From NCBI GenBank assembly GCA_020638135.1, contig JACKJE010000005.1:1-64000 (forward strand): a stretch of DNA of 64,000 nucleotides, written 5' to 3'. The stretch comes from Methylobacteriaceae bacterium (GTDB lineage Bacteria > Pseudomonadota > Alphaproteobacteria > Rhizobiales > Beijerinckiaceae). Made by a program: the position numbers and the translations under genes. Of the stretch, positions 18,143 to 27,893 are shown one piece after another. Below the pieces are notes generated by a model that had not been told where the DNA came from, searched no databases, and was given only the letters and a program-made list of their open reading frames with translations. Position 1 is the first letter of the stretch; each line of letters begins with the position of its first letter.

Positions 18143-19231
18143 ATGTCGCACAACACTTTCGGCCATCTGTTCCGGGTCACGACCTTCGGCGAGAGCCATG
18201 GCAAGGCGCTCGGCTGCGTGGTCGACGGCTGCCCGCCGATGATCCCGCTCGAGGAAGCCGACATCCAGGGCTTTCTCGACCAGCGCCGCCCCGGCCAGTC
18301 GCGCTTCACGACGCAGCGGCAGGAGCCGGACGCGGTGAAGATCCTGTCGGGCGTGTTCATCGACGAGGCTTCCGGCAAACAGGTCACGACGGGCACGCCG
18401 ATCGCGCTCATGATCGAGAACGTCGACCAGCGTTCGAAGGATTATTCCGACATCAAGGACAAGTTCCGGCCGGGCCATGCCGATTTCACCTACGAGGCGA
18501 AATACGGCATCCGCGACTATCGCGGCGGCGGACGCTCGTCGGCGCGCGAAACGGCGGCGCGCGTCGCCGCCGGCGCCATTGCGCGCAAGGTGGTCGCGGG
18601 CGTCTCCGTGCGCGGCGCGCTGGTGCAGGTCGGACCGCACAAGATCGACCGCAGCCGGTGGGACTGGGACGAGATTTCGCGCAATCCGTTCTTCTGCCCC
18701 GATCCGGTCGCGGCGCAGGAATGGGAGAAATATCTGGATGGCGTCCGCAAGGCGGGATCTTCGATCGGCGCGGTCATCGAGATCGTCGCGGAGAACGCGC
18801 CGGCAGGATGGGGCGCGCCGATCTATGCGAAGCTCGATTCCGAGATCGCCGGCGCGCTGATGACGATCAACGCCGTCAAGGGCGTCGAGATCGGCGCCGG
18901 CTTCGCCTCGGCCGAACTCACCGGCGAGGAAAACGCCGACGAGATGCGCATGGGCAATGACGGCAAGCCGCTGTTCCTGTCCAACAATGCCGGCGGCATT
19001 TTGGGCGGCATTTCGACCGGCCAGCCCATCGTTGCGCGCTTCGCGGTCAAGCCGACCTCCTCGATCCTGACGCCGCGCCGCACGATCGATCGCGCGGGCC
19101 ATGAAGCGGACATTCTCACCAAGGGCCGCCACGACCCCTGTGTCGGCATTCGCGCCGTGCCGGTCGGCGAAGCCATGGTCGCCTGCGTGCTGGCGGACCA
19201 GTTCCTGCGCCATCGCGGCCAGGTGGGATAG
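18143..19231 (+). CDS. aroC: Chorismate synthase
   Basis: 362 aa. It converts 5-enolpyruvylshikimate-3-phosphate to chorismate with reduced FMN, the last common step of aromatic biosynthesis. The signatures are all present: GHLFRVTTFGESHGKALGCV at the N-terminus, RRPGQSRFTTQR, FRPGHADFTYEAKYGIRDYR, GGGRSSARETAARVAAGAIA, NNAGGILGGISTGQPIV and RHDPCVGIRAVPVGEAM. The start is ATG 18143 (MSHNTFGH), the family's usual N-terminus. It stands as a single gene, which is common in this order. Confidence 0.98.
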   Translation: MSHNTFGHLFRVTTFGESHGKALGCVVDGCPPMIPLEEADIQGFLDQRRPGQSRFTTQRQEPDAVKILSGVFIDEASGKQVTTGTPIALMIENVDQRSKDYSDIKDKFRPGHADFTYEAKYGIRDYRGGGRSSARETAARVAAGAIARKVVAGVSVRGALVQVGPHKIDRSRWDWDEISRNPFFCPDPVAAQEWEKYLDGVRKAGSSIGAVIEIVAENAPAGWGAPIYAKLDSEIAGALMTINAVKGVEIGAGFASAELTGEENADEMRMGNDGKPLFLSNNAGGILGGISTGQPIVARFAVKPTSSILTPRRTIDRAGHEADILTKGRHDPCVGIRAVPVGEAMVACVLADQFLRHRGQVG

Positions 19232-19324
19232 CGGGATCGTTCGTCGGCGGCGGCGCCAAGGGCGGCGACAGACGGAAAACGACAGCTTTATTGCGAGCCC
19301 GCGGGTCGCGCCGCAGGCGCGCGC

Positions 19325-20104
19325 TCACCGCTCCTTCTTCATCCCTTCCACCACGCCGACGATCGGCCCGATCGATTTCCAGCCGTCGTTGCGCTTGAGG
19401 TCGGGCGCGTAGAGCGCGGAGATCGAGCCGTCGAGGAACAGCGCGTCCGGGCATTTCAGCTCGACGAACAGGTTGGCGAAGGCGAAGAAGGTCACCGGCG
19501 CGTCGGCGATGATGAAACGCACGAGGCCGTCCTCGCACAGGCCGACGCCGTTGCGCGTCTTCTCCGATACGCCGTCCGGCTTGATCTTGGGATGGATCTT
19601 GCCGCCGATGACCAGCATCGGGCCGGACTGGGTCGCATAGTCCGGGCGGATGTTCTGCGCCAGGAATTTGCGCGTCTCGGTGACGCCGGCCGACGGACCG
19701 CGCACCCAGAAGATTCCATTCGGCAGCATACCGAAATTGCCGGCGCCCGCCCGCCGGTTGACCGGATGACCTTCCTGACCCTTCTCGACATAGAGGCCGA
19801 CCGGCGAGAGGTCGGGCTGGTACATGCCGGCGTTCATCGCGAAGACCAGCCGACCGCCCCTGCCCGCAACATCCTCGGCCAGGCGGTCGAAGCCGCCATA
19901 GGCGTCGCCATTGGCGTCGCGCCAGAATGTCCGAATGTCGGACCTCGCCGGATTGAAGGCGCAGATCGTGAAAGGCGTATCGCCATGCCTGGCGGCGACG
20001 CAGGCGGGATCGGCCGCCGCCGCGCCCGTGGCCGCGAGGCCTCCGAGAAGCGACGTGGCGAAAATCGCAACAGCGCGCTTGACGATATGTTGCGTAAATC
20101 TCAT
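19325..20104 (-). CDS. Phosphodiester glycosidase family (DUF2233) secreted protein
   Basis: 259 aa from ATG 20104 (an ATG at 20116 adds four residues). The signal peptide ends near AAADPAC. The NAGPA/DUF2233 fold is indicated by VFAMNAGMYQPDLSPVGLYV, GNFGMLPNGIFWV, YATQSGPMLVIGGKIHP, RNGVGLCEDGLVRFIIA and CPDALFLDGSISALYAP. Such proteins cleave N-acetylglucosamine phosphodiesters or similar bonds outside the cytoplasm. The start codon is only 22 bases from the divergent ribB-like start, so its promoter must lie inside that gene. Confidence 0.8.
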   Translation of the reverse strand: MRFTQHIVKRAVAIFATSLLGGLAATGAAAADPACVAARHGDTPFTICAFNPARSDIRTFWRDANGDAYGGFDRLAEDVAGRGGRLVFAMNAGMYQPDLSPVGLYVEKGQEGHPVNRRAGAGNFGMLPNGIFWVRGPSAGVTETRKFLAQNIRPDYATQSGPMLVIGGKIHPKIKPDGVSEKTRNGVGLCEDGLVRFIIADAPVTFFAFANLFVELKCPDALFLDGSISALYAPDLKRNDGWKSIGPIVGVVEGMKKER

Positions 20105-20126
20105 AAAACGACTCATGGAGGCGCGC

Positions 20127-21434
20127 ATGCACGGGCAATCTAACATCCTGGAATGGATCAGGAAGGGGCTGGAAAAGCCTGGCCTGTCGCAGGCGGGCCT
20201 GGCCGATGCGCTCGGTATCGACCGGGCGCAGGTGACGCGCCTGCTGCAGGGCAAGCGCGAGTTGAAGGTGCGCGAACTCAAGCTGGTCGGCGACTATCTC
20301 GGCTCGCCCGCGCCCACCATGGCGGCCAATGACGTGAGCGAAGGCGCTCCGGCGCACGATGTCGCGACCTCCGTGACGGAAGCGATCGAGGCGATCTCGC
20401 GCGGGGAAATCGTCATCGTCACCGACGACGACGACCGCGAGAACGAGGGCGACCTGATCATGGCCGCCTCGCTGTGCACGCCGGAGAAGATGGCGTTCAT
20501 CATCCGCAATTGCTGCGGCATCGTCTGCGCGCCGCTGCCGCTCGACGAAGCGCGGCGGCTGCATCTGCAGCCCATGGTCGCGGCAAACGACGCGCCGCTC
20601 GGCACGGCCTTCACCGTCTCGGTCGACGTGCGGCACGGGCTGACCACCGGCATTTCCGCCGAGCAGCGGTCCAATACGGTGCGCGCGCTCGCCAACGGCA
20701 ATATGGGCGCCTCCGATTTCGTGCGGCCCGGCCACGTCTTTCCGCTGATCGCGCGCGAGGGCGGCGTGCTGATGCGCTCGGGCCATACGGAGGCCGCCGT
20801 CGACCTGTGCCGGCTCGCGGGCCTGCCGCCGGTCGGTGTGATCTGCGAACTCGCCAATGACGACGGCACTGTCATGGCCGGCAAGCAGATCGACGCCTTC
20901 GCCGAGAAGCACAATCTGAAGCGCATTTCCGTCGCTGACCTGATTTCGTACCGTCAGGCGCGCGAAAAACTGGTCGAGCGCGTGGCGGTGCGGCAGGTCA
21001 AGACCTTCGTCGGCGAAATGACGCTCTATTGCTACACGACGCCCTTCGACCCCGTGCAGCATTTCGCGCTGGTGCACGGCGCGATAGGCGACGGCAAGAA
21101 AGTGCCCGCGCGCCTGCATCGCGCCGACATTCTGAGCGACGCCTTCGGCGCTTCCGACACACTGCGCCGCACGCTCGAACGCTTCAAGCGCGAGGGGCGC
21201 GGCGTGCTCGTCTATCTGCGCGACGGCACGGCCGGCGTGCCGGCCAACGTAGTGAGCGCGAGCGACGACGATTCCGAACAGAAGCGCACGCGACAATGGC
21301 TCGACGTGGGCTTGGGCGCGCAGATCCTGCGCGATCTCGGCGTGCGCTCGATCATGCTGCGCACGTCGACGCCGATGACCTATGTCGGCCTGTCGGGCTT
21401 CGGCATCGAGATCGCGGGCGTGGAAGGCGTCTGA
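20127..21434 (+). CDS. ribB: HTH-RibB-RibA-like fusion: DHBP synthase with N-terminal Cro/XRE domain
   Basis: 435 aa; GGAGG at 20117-20121 selects ATG 20127. Residues ~1-55 are a Cro/XRE-like helix-turn-helix (LSQAGLADALGIDRAQVTRL, LQGKRELKVRELKLVGDYLG). Residues ~85-285 are 3,4-dihydroxy-2-butanone-4-phosphate synthase with its metal and substrate motif DDDDRENEGDLIMAA, RPGHVFPLIAREGGVL and SGHTEAAVDLCRLAG. The C-terminal ~150 residues align with GTP cyclohydrolase II, but the zinc cysteines are missing (ARLHRADILSDAFGASDTLR in place of the Cys-x10-Cys-x-Cys region), as is the RQEGRG-type motif. So the protein makes DHBP for riboflavin but should not have RibA activity, like the RibBX proteins. 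Confidence 0.9.
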   Translation: MHGQSNILEWIRKGLEKPGLSQAGLADALGIDRAQVTRLLQGKRELKVRELKLVGDYLGSPAPTMAANDVSEGAPAHDVATSVTEAIEAISRGEIVIVTDDDDRENEGDLIMAASLCTPEKMAFIIRNCCGIVCAPLPLDEARRLHLQPMVAANDAPLGTAFTVSVDVRHGLTTGISAEQRSNTVRALANGNMGASDFVRPGHVFPLIAREGGVLMRSGHTEAAVDLCRLAGLPPVGVICELANDDGTVMAGKQIDAFAEKHNLKRISVADLISYRQAREKLVERVAVRQVKTFVGEMTLYCYTTPFDPVQHFALVHGAIGDGKKVPARLHRADILSDAFGASDTLRRTLERFKREGRGVLVYLRDGTAGVPANVVSASDDDSEQKRTRQWLDVGLGAQILRDLGVRSIMLRTSTPMTYVGLSGFGIEIAGVEGV

Positions 21435-21507
21435 CGCCGGCGCGACGCCTATCGTCAAGTCATGCGGGCAGTACTAAATTCGGGCGCATAGCGGGAGGAG
21501 AAACGCG

Positions 21508-22720
21508 ATGAACGCGCCGCAACCCATGTTCAATCTGATGGATCCGGCCTTCGTGCGCGATCCCTATCCCGCCTACGCCATGCTGCGCGCGCGCGCGCCG
21601 GTGTGGAAATCGCCGATGGGCGTGTGGGTGCTGACCCGCTACGACGACATTGCGCGGCTGTTGAAAGACCAGCGCTTCGCACGATTTCGACGGGAACATT
21701 TCCGATCCGCGCAATCGCGGCGCGCTGCGCGAGGAGCCGGTCTACAAGCAACTCGGCCGCTCCATGCTGCTGCGCGACCCGCCCGACCATACGCGCCTGC
21801 GCGGCCTCGTCGCCAAGGCCTTTACCGCACGACGCGTCGAGGAGATGCGGCCGCAGATTGAGAAGATCGTCGACGGTCTGCTCGATGCGCTGGCGTCGCG
21901 CGGCAAGATGGATGTCATCGAGGACTTTTCGCACAAACTGCCGGTCATCGTGATCTGCGACATGCTCGGAATCCCAGAGGAAGATCGCGAGCAGTTCCTG
22001 TCGGGCTATCGCGTGTCCGGCCGCGCAATCGACCCGACGCCGATGACGAAGGCGGAACTCGATCAGGTCAACGCGAATATTCTGGCTGGCCGCGCCTATT
22101 TCGCAAAGCTGTTCGAACGCCGCCGCAAGGAGCCCGGCGACGATCTGACCAGCGCGCTGTTGCAGGTGCAGGACGAAAAGGACGGGCGTCTGAGCGAGGA
22201 CGAGCTCTTCGCCAATATCTCGCTGTTGTTTGCGGCGGGACACGAGACGACGAGCAATCTGATCGGCAACGGCCTCCTGGCGCTGCATCGCAATCCCGAT
22301 CAATGGGACAAGCTCGTCGCCGATCCATCGCTCGCCGCGAGCGCCGTGGAAGAATTGCTGCGCTACGATTCCTCGGTGCAGCTGACGAGCCGCAAGGCGT
22401 CGGTCGACGTCGAGATTGGCGGGCAGCAGATCAAGCGCGGCGATGAGGTGATCTGCCTGCTGGGCGCCGGCAACCGCGATCCCGAGGCCTACGAGAACGC
22501 GGAAAAGCTCGACATCACGCGCAAGAATGTGCGGCCCCTGTCGTTCGGCGGCGGCATCCACACATGCCTCGGCGCTCAGCTCGCTCGCCTCGAGGGCGAA
22601 ATCGCGTTTCGCGCGCTCGCGACGCGGCTGCCGAACATGCGGCTCGCGGACATGGACAATCCGCAGTGGAAGCCGACGATCACGCTGCGCCGGCTGGAGC
22701 ATTTGATGGCGGCGTGGTGA
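21508..22720 (+). pseudogene. Cytochrome P450, frameshifted near the N-terminus
   Basis: The frame opening MNAPQPMFNLMDPAFVRDPYPAY runs to about 21678 (LKDQRF). The homology then continues one frame later (HDFDGNISDPRNRGALREE) to the stop at 22720. The shift equals one extra or two missing bases at CGCTTCGCACG. All P450 landmarks are intact: the I-helix AAGHETTSN, the ExxR of EELLRYDSSV, and the heme-thiolate loop FGGGIHTCLG. The total is ~404 codons, normal for bacterial CYPs. Either a sequencing error or a recently inactivated gene; the intact motifs favour the former. Confidence 0.85.
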
Positions 22721-22726
22721 GGGAGA

Positions 22727-23098
22727 TCAAGCCGCAGCGGCATCTTCCACGCCGATCAGCAACTCCGCCGGAATGCGCCACGCCGCCGAAATCTTGCGGA
22801 TCATGTCGACGGTCAGTTCGCGCTTGCCGTTGAGCACCTCGCTTGCGCGTGAGCGCGAACCGAGGATCGCAGCGAGTTCCGCCTGAGTATGGCCCATCTC
22901 CGTGATGGCGTAACGCAAGACTTCGACCGGGCGCGCGGGCGGGATAGTGACCTGCCGCGCTTCATAGGCATCTGCAAGCGTCGCGAGCGCGTCGAGTTCG
23001 GCAGCCGCAGCGGAGCCCGGCGCTGCATCCCAGAGCTGTTCCATGCGCGCTACCGCGGCGGCATGGTCGGCGTCGGTGCAGATCGGCTTGATGCTCAT
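22727..23098 (-). CDS. higA: HigA-type antitoxin (XRE family)
   Basis: 123 aa. GGAGGA before the ATG at 23098 marks the start. The N-terminal half contains AELDALATLADAYEARQ, typical of the long HigA antitoxins. The helix-turn-helix is HTQAELAAILGSRSRASEVLNG (residues ~75-97), followed by KRELTVDMIRKISAAWRIPAELL. It lies directly downstream of the toxin gene, the reverse of most TA operons but usual for higBA. It should neutralise HigB and repress the operon through the upstream palindrome. Confidence 0.85.
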   Translation of the reverse strand: MSIKPICTDADHAAAVARMEQLWDAAPGSAAAAELDALATLADAYEARQVTIPPARPVEVLRYAITEMGHTQAELAAILGSRSRASEVLNGKRELTVDMIRKISAAWRIPAELLIGVEDAAAA

Positions 23099-23112
23099 AT
23101 CTTCCTCCGCAA

Positions 23113-23415
23113 TCAATACCGGGAAACGGTCAACGCATCGACTGCATCATATTCAGCGTGCGTTCCGATGAACTTGACCCAGGCAATCTGCAGGTCGAAG
23201 CGGAACGCAACGATGAGCCTGTAATTTCCGCCCGCGACGTCGAAGCGCACGCACTCTGCGTTGAGGACCGACGCCTTCGGAAAACTGGAACGGACTTCGG
23301 CAGACGTTTTCCAATGCGCGGCCGACGTCACACGAAGCCAGTATTCGAGCGACGATCGCGTCTCTGGATGCACGATCCAGAAGGCGACGAGCGTCGATCG
23401 CTTGATGATCCTCAC
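23113..23415 (-). CDS. higB: HigB-type mRNA interferase toxin
   Basis: 100 aa of the RelE/HigB fold: RIIKRSTLVAFWIVHPET, LEYWLRVTSAAHWKTSAEVR, FDVAGGNYRLIVAFRFDLQIAWVKFIGTHAEYDAVDA. The NYRLIV...VKFIGTHAEYD block is the family signature of ribosome-dependent mRNA endonucleases. It is first in the operon, ending 15 bases before the higA ATG. The region up to the stop of the P450 is filled entirely by the pair. Confidence 0.88.
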   Translation of the reverse strand: MRIIKRSTLVAFWIVHPETRSSLEYWLRVTSAAHWKTSAEVRSSFPKASVLNAECVRFDVAGGNYRLIVAFRFDLQIAWVKFIGTHAEYDAVDALTVSRY

Positions 23416-23432
23416 AGCGGAAAGACTAACAC

Positions 23433-23449
23433 GTTCCCATTATGGGAAC
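23433..23449. promoter_or_regulatory. higBA operator palindrome
   Basis: GTTCCCATTATGGGAAC is a perfect inverted repeat with 8-bp arms and a 1-base centre, 18 bases upstream of the higB ATG. Autoregulation through such a palindrome is the rule for higBA operons, so this is the likely HigA (or HigBA) binding site. Confidence 0.75.
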
Positions 23450-23464
23450 AAGTGAATTTTGCGC

Positions 23465-24393
<929 letters not shown>

Positions 24394-24655
24394 TGGACCT
24401 ATTTCACCCCGGAACGTGGCGATCCTCGACTTCGCGGGCTCAGTCGATTGCCGTCATTGACGTGAAACATCGCGCCCGGCGAAGACCCTGTCCAGTGCGA
24501 CATGTGTCGTAAAATGGCAACAGGACGCCGCATTCCTGCGCCATGCGGCGACGCAAGGAAAGAATTTCGTAACCAAAGCGATGAATATGGTAATCAATCG
24601 CCTAATGGCCTTGATCGGCCGCAATTCCAATTTGATTCAGTCGGGACGGACCGGG

Positions 24656-25261
24656 ATGAGACTCGCTTTTGTCGCAATCGCTGGCGCGCTGCTGCTGAGC
24701 GCATGCAACGGCAACTACGCGCGCGTGCCGGATCCGAAGCTGTCGACGCGCGACGCCGATCTCGTCGCCATGGTGCCGCGCTACGAAGTCGGCGCCGACT
24801 ACAACCGCTACGAGGTCGCCGATCCGACCGGCCAGCCGCCCGGCACGATCGTCGTCGACACCAAGTCCAAGTTCCTCTACTTCGTCCTGCCCGGCAAGAA
24901 GGCGATCCGCTACGGCGTAGCCACCGGCGCCGAGGCCTTCGGCTGGACCGGCACGGCCCGCGTCGGCTCGCTGCAGGAATGGCCGCGCTGGCATCCGCCG
25001 GCGGACATGATCCAGCGCTGGCCGCATCTTGCGCCCGTCGTCGCCGCCGGCGGCCTGCCCGGCGGCGCGGACAATCCGCTCGGCGCCCGCGCGATCTACC
25101 TGTACCAGGGCAACAAGGACACGCTGTACCGCATCCACGGTACGAACGAAGAGGACAAGATCGGCCAGTCCGTATCCTCCGGCTGCATCCGCATGCGCAA
25201 TATCGACGTGATCGACCTGTACAATCGCGTGAAGATGAATTCGAAGGTCGTCGTTCTCTGA
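24656..25261 (+). CDS. L,D-transpeptidase (YkuD) lipoprotein
   Basis: 201 aa. I place the start at ATG 24656 because it gives a short lipoprotein signal (MRLAFVAIAGALLLSACNG, lipobox LLSAC); ATGs at 24581 and 24587 would add an unlikely 25-residue extension. The YkuD catalytic motif is RIHGTNEEDKIGQSVSSGCI, with the nucleophile Cys near residue 180. TIVVDTKSKFLYFVLPGKKA is the usual first strand pair. It crosslinks peptidoglycan (3-3 links) or tethers proteins in the periplasm. A strong terminator follows the stop directly. Confidence 0.9.
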   Translation: MRLAFVAIAGALLLSACNGNYARVPDPKLSTRDADLVAMVPRYEVGADYNRYEVADPTGQPPGTIVVDTKSKFLYFVLPGKKAIRYGVATGAEAFGWTGTARVGSLQEWPRWHPPADMIQRWPHLAPVVAAGGLPGGADNPLGARAIYLYQGNKDTLYRIHGTNEEDKIGQSVSSGCIRMRNIDVIDLYNRVKMNSKVVVL

Positions 25262-25283
25262 CCGAGGCGACAATCGCGACAAG

Positions 25284-25310
25284 AAACGCGGCTTCGGCCG
25301 CGTTTTTTTT
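25284..25310 (+). terminator. Rho-independent terminator after the L,D-transpeptidase gene
   Basis: AAACGCGGC-TTCG-GCCGCGTTT forms a perfect 9-bp stem with the stable TTCG loop, followed by a T-run to 25310. The stop of the convergent phosphoesterase gene (25309-25311) overlaps the T-run. The A-rich upstream flank is short, so it mainly serves the plus strand. Confidence 0.9.
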
Positions 25311-26223
25311 ATGCGGTCGCGACGGGCGGTCCCGAAATCACGAGATCCACGACCTCGGGCGGGCGCATGAAGCGCACCGGCACGATCGAGGTGCCGAGGC
25401 CGGCCGAGATCACGATGTGGCGGTCGCCGTGCACGGCATGGCCGTAGACGAGATCGGCGCCGAAGCGGCGGTTGGCGGTGAAGGGGCCGACGATCGGCAG
25501 GTTCACCTGGCCGCCATGGGTGTGGCCGCACAGCGTAACGGCGACGCGGTCGGGCACGCGGTGGAAAATGTACGGCTCGTGCGCCAGCAGCACGATCGGC
25601 GCCTTGTCGGTCACCTGATCCAGCGCGTCGTCGAGATCGTCGACGCCCCTGAAGCGTGCGCGTCCGAGGGGATGGGCGAGCTGATCGCCGAGGCCGACGA
25701 GCCAGAAGGGCTTGCCATTCTTCGCCAGCCGCAGCGCGTCGTTTTCGAGCACCGTGGCCTTCATGTGCTTCAGCGCGCGGCGGATGCTCTCGGCGCCGTC
25801 GCCGCGCATGCGCGGCAGCGGGCCGTGCCACCAGTCGTGATTGCCAAGAATGGCGTGAACGCCGAGCGGCGCTTCGAGAACCGAAAGCGCCTCCGCCCAT
25901 TGCTGCGGCATCACGGGGCCCGTCACCATGCGATGGCCGCCGTTGAAATCGCCGAGCAGGACGACGAGGTCGGGTTTCAACGAATTGGCGACTTCCGCGA
26001 TATGGCGGATGCGCGAAGCCGGCATCCACGGCTCGCAGGCGTGGATGTCGGCGATGATGGCGATCCTGAGATCAAGCCCCGCCGGCCATGTGCGCGGCGT
26101 GATGCGATAGCGCGTGACATCGAGCATGAAGCCCGGTTCGACCGCGACCGCATAGCTCGCAAGTCCGGTCGACCCGAGAACAAGGCCTCCGGCGCCCTGC
26201 AGCAATGCCCGACGGGTGATCAT
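25309..26223 (-). CDS. TAT-exported metallophosphoesterase
   Basis: 304 aa from ATG 26223 (MITRRALLQGAGGLVLGS), a twin-arginine-type signal. The calcineurin-like signatures are all present: IIADIHA (D-x-H), VLLGDFNGGHRM (GDxxxG), ILGNHDWWHG (GNHD), LLAHEP and LCGHTHGGQV (GHxH). The protein is of the YkuE/YaeI type; such phosphoesterases can act on lipids such as UDP-diacylglucosamine, but the substrate here is unknown. An upstream in-frame extension to 26433 lacks any domain. Confidence 0.88.
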   Translation of the reverse strand: MITRRALLQGAGGLVLGSTGLASYAVAVEPGFMLDVTRYRITPRTWPAGLDLRIAIIADIHACEPWMPASRIRHIAEVANSLKPDLVVLLGDFNGGHRMVTGPVMPQQWAEALSVLEAPLGVHAILGNHDWWHGPLPRMRGDGAESIRRALKHMKATVLENDALRLAKNGKPFWLVGLGDQLAHPLGRARFRGVDDLDDALDQVTDKAPIVLLAHEPYIFHRVPDRVAVTLCGHTHGGQVNLPIVGPFTANRRFGADLVYGHAVHGDRHIVISAGLGTSIVPVRFMRPPEVVDLVISGPPVATA

Positions 26224-26278
26224 GCCAAGACTCCGCGCCGCGCATCCGGCGACGCGTGGCCTGCCGCCCGAGACGATC

Positions 26279-26488
26279 TCAGGCTGCTCTTTCTTGGTCC
26301 GCGATATGGGCGTCATTGCGGCCCAGTGAAGGCGGGAGAGCGGGCTCGAAGTCGGAAAGGTTAAAGCCGAATTCGGCGGCGACGGCGGCCAGGCCGATTT
26401 CGCGATAGATGCAGGCCCGGATTTCCGGCGCATCCGGCCGGTTGGCGATCGCCTGCAGGAGAATGGTCTGAAACTCGAACATGCGCAT
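26279..26488 (-). CDS. Small hypothetical protein
   Basis: 69 aa from ATG 26488 (MRMFEFQTILLQAIANRPDA); the reading frame extends further to 26518. No family is recognised. The N-terminal helix and the acidic, Pro-containing C-terminus look like a small soluble protein. No clear ribosome site is seen. It lies 55 bases upstream of the phosphoesterase start, in the same direction. Confidence 0.45.
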   Translation of the reverse strand: MRMFEFQTILLQAIANRPDAPEIRACIYREIGLAAVAAEFGFNLSDFEPALPPSLGRNDAHIADQERAA

Positions 26489-26518
26489 ACTCAACTCTGC
26501 AACACCGGGAGCCGGCAT

Positions 26519-26720
26519 GGCTCCGCAGGGTGAGAGTTACGCGGATCGGGTTAAGGCGGGCTTAAGGTTACGGGATTGCTGCATCGGCCATGCCGCGGAC
26601 GAATTGAAATTCCTGAACCACAACTCACAAAGTACCGGCTCCGGCGGCCGAGATTTGACTTTGAACCATCGCAACCTTCGTATTCAATGATGAAACGCCG
26701 CAATCAATATTGGAGGAAGC
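26519..26720. other. AT-richer gap, no gene seen
   Basis: About 200 bases between the small hypothetical gene and the mini-ORF at 26725. The base composition is less GC-rich than the surroundings (for example CCTTCGTATTCAATGATGAA). I see no RNA gene or terminator; promoters for either side could lie here. Confidence 0.4.
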
Positions 26721-26724
26721 GTTG

Positions 26725-26805
26725 ATGGCCCGCTTTGATTGCAAAGTGCCATTCAAGCCCGGCGAGACTTGGCCGCCAAAATTTTTCTCACCTGAAGATG
26801 GCTAG
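26725..26805 (+). CDS. Candidate 26-residue ORF with strong ribosome binding site
   Basis: GGAGGA at 26712-26717 is seven bases before ATG 26725. The short frame reads MARFDCKVPFKPGETWPPKF and ends at TAG 26803-26805. The start region looks like that of a genuine gene, but the peptide has no recognised family. It may be the intact head of a decayed gene whose body is the unrecognisable sequence that follows, or a real micro-protein. Confidence 0.35.
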   Translation: MARFDCKVPFKPGETWPPKFFSPEDG

Positions 26806-27893
26806 CCCATCGGCGAAATCCGAGCGTGATTTCCGTCAGTGCGCCAGACTTGCCGGCGGTTGTCGAAAGCGCCGCGAAGAACAGGCTGAGGCCGGTTGGG
26901 GCGGCAAGACGCCAGTTGTCGAGGTCTATTTGAGATTGGCGACGCCTGCTTCGTCGAATTCAGTTGCAATTGCGACAATCGAAGGCGGCTGTCGACGGCG
27001 CATTGCTCTCGTGCGGCGAGTGGTGGCGGACGAGCGACCTGGTTCGTCCGGATGAGGCAGCGCCAAACGGACGGGGGCAAGTCATGCCGGAAGGCGGAAC
27101 GAACGCGCTGGACTCCGCCGGTGGCCTGGCCTGCGGACGAGACACATCGATATATCTATTTTGCGGCGGGGTCGCGCAGCAGCTGGCCCTCGGCGAGAGA
27201 GGGACGATCGCCGTTCGCTTGCCCGCGCGCAGCAGGACGGCGGCGTTATCGAAGCGGTCTGGAGCAGTGAAATGACGGAGAATTGCTTCGGTCCGTTGCG
27301 CGATATGGGCCGCAAGGCGATTTCCGGCCGAGACGCTTGACCTGAAGGCGACGGGACTCGCGACCTGCGCCGCCGACGTGCAACAGGGCCGCCTATCGGT
27401 CTCAAGAACCGGAAGCGACGGTTCGTCTGCAATTCAGGCAAACTTTGAGGCAGGCAGGATATTCGATTGGCGAGTCATGTGGGGCTTCAGGGCTGCTCCT
27501 CGCGCCCTGGTCGGCAGGTTTGGGCGGCCACTCGTCCCTAGGCTACGTCGATCTGTCCCCCCACCCGCCATTCAAGGACGGATGCATTGTCGCCGACGAA
27601 ATGCAAACGCAAAGAGAGCGAGGAACTCGTGGCGACGCCAACCGGGTCTCGCAGCGTGAAATGCTGGCGCATCGAGGCAAGTTGCCCCGATGGACGGGAG
27701 GTTGCATCGATCGGCAAAGGCGGGAAGGCCTGATCCGGTTCGACATGAACCTTACCGACAGCGGCCTCCCTGATCGGCATCGCCGGTTAGTACCAGTGTT
27801 CGCGCGCGATGCATTCCGCATCGTTCAACCGGACTGCATCGGCGCCACGGGGCAATCCCGCGGCGCGTCAAACCGCGCCCGGGTATCCTGCCG
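26806..27893. other. ~1.1 kb without recognisable gene
   Basis: Several frames are open for 80-170 codons here, as expected by chance in GC-rich DNA. None shows a domain, a signal peptide or a convincing ribosome site, and no two neighbouring frames combine into a known family. No tRNA, rRNA or terminator is visible. The stretch may hold a degraded gene or an RNA gene not identifiable by eye. Confidence 0.5.

Noticed and set aside
20127..21434. Full bifunctional RibBA (GTP cyclohydrolase II active)
   Set aside because: Zinc cysteines and the RQEGRG-type motif are missing, so only RibB activity is supported.
26279..26488. Nif11-like RiPP leader peptide
   Set aside because: The helix pattern is only superficially similar. 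There is no Gly-Gly or Gly-Ala cleavage site and no maturation gene nearby.
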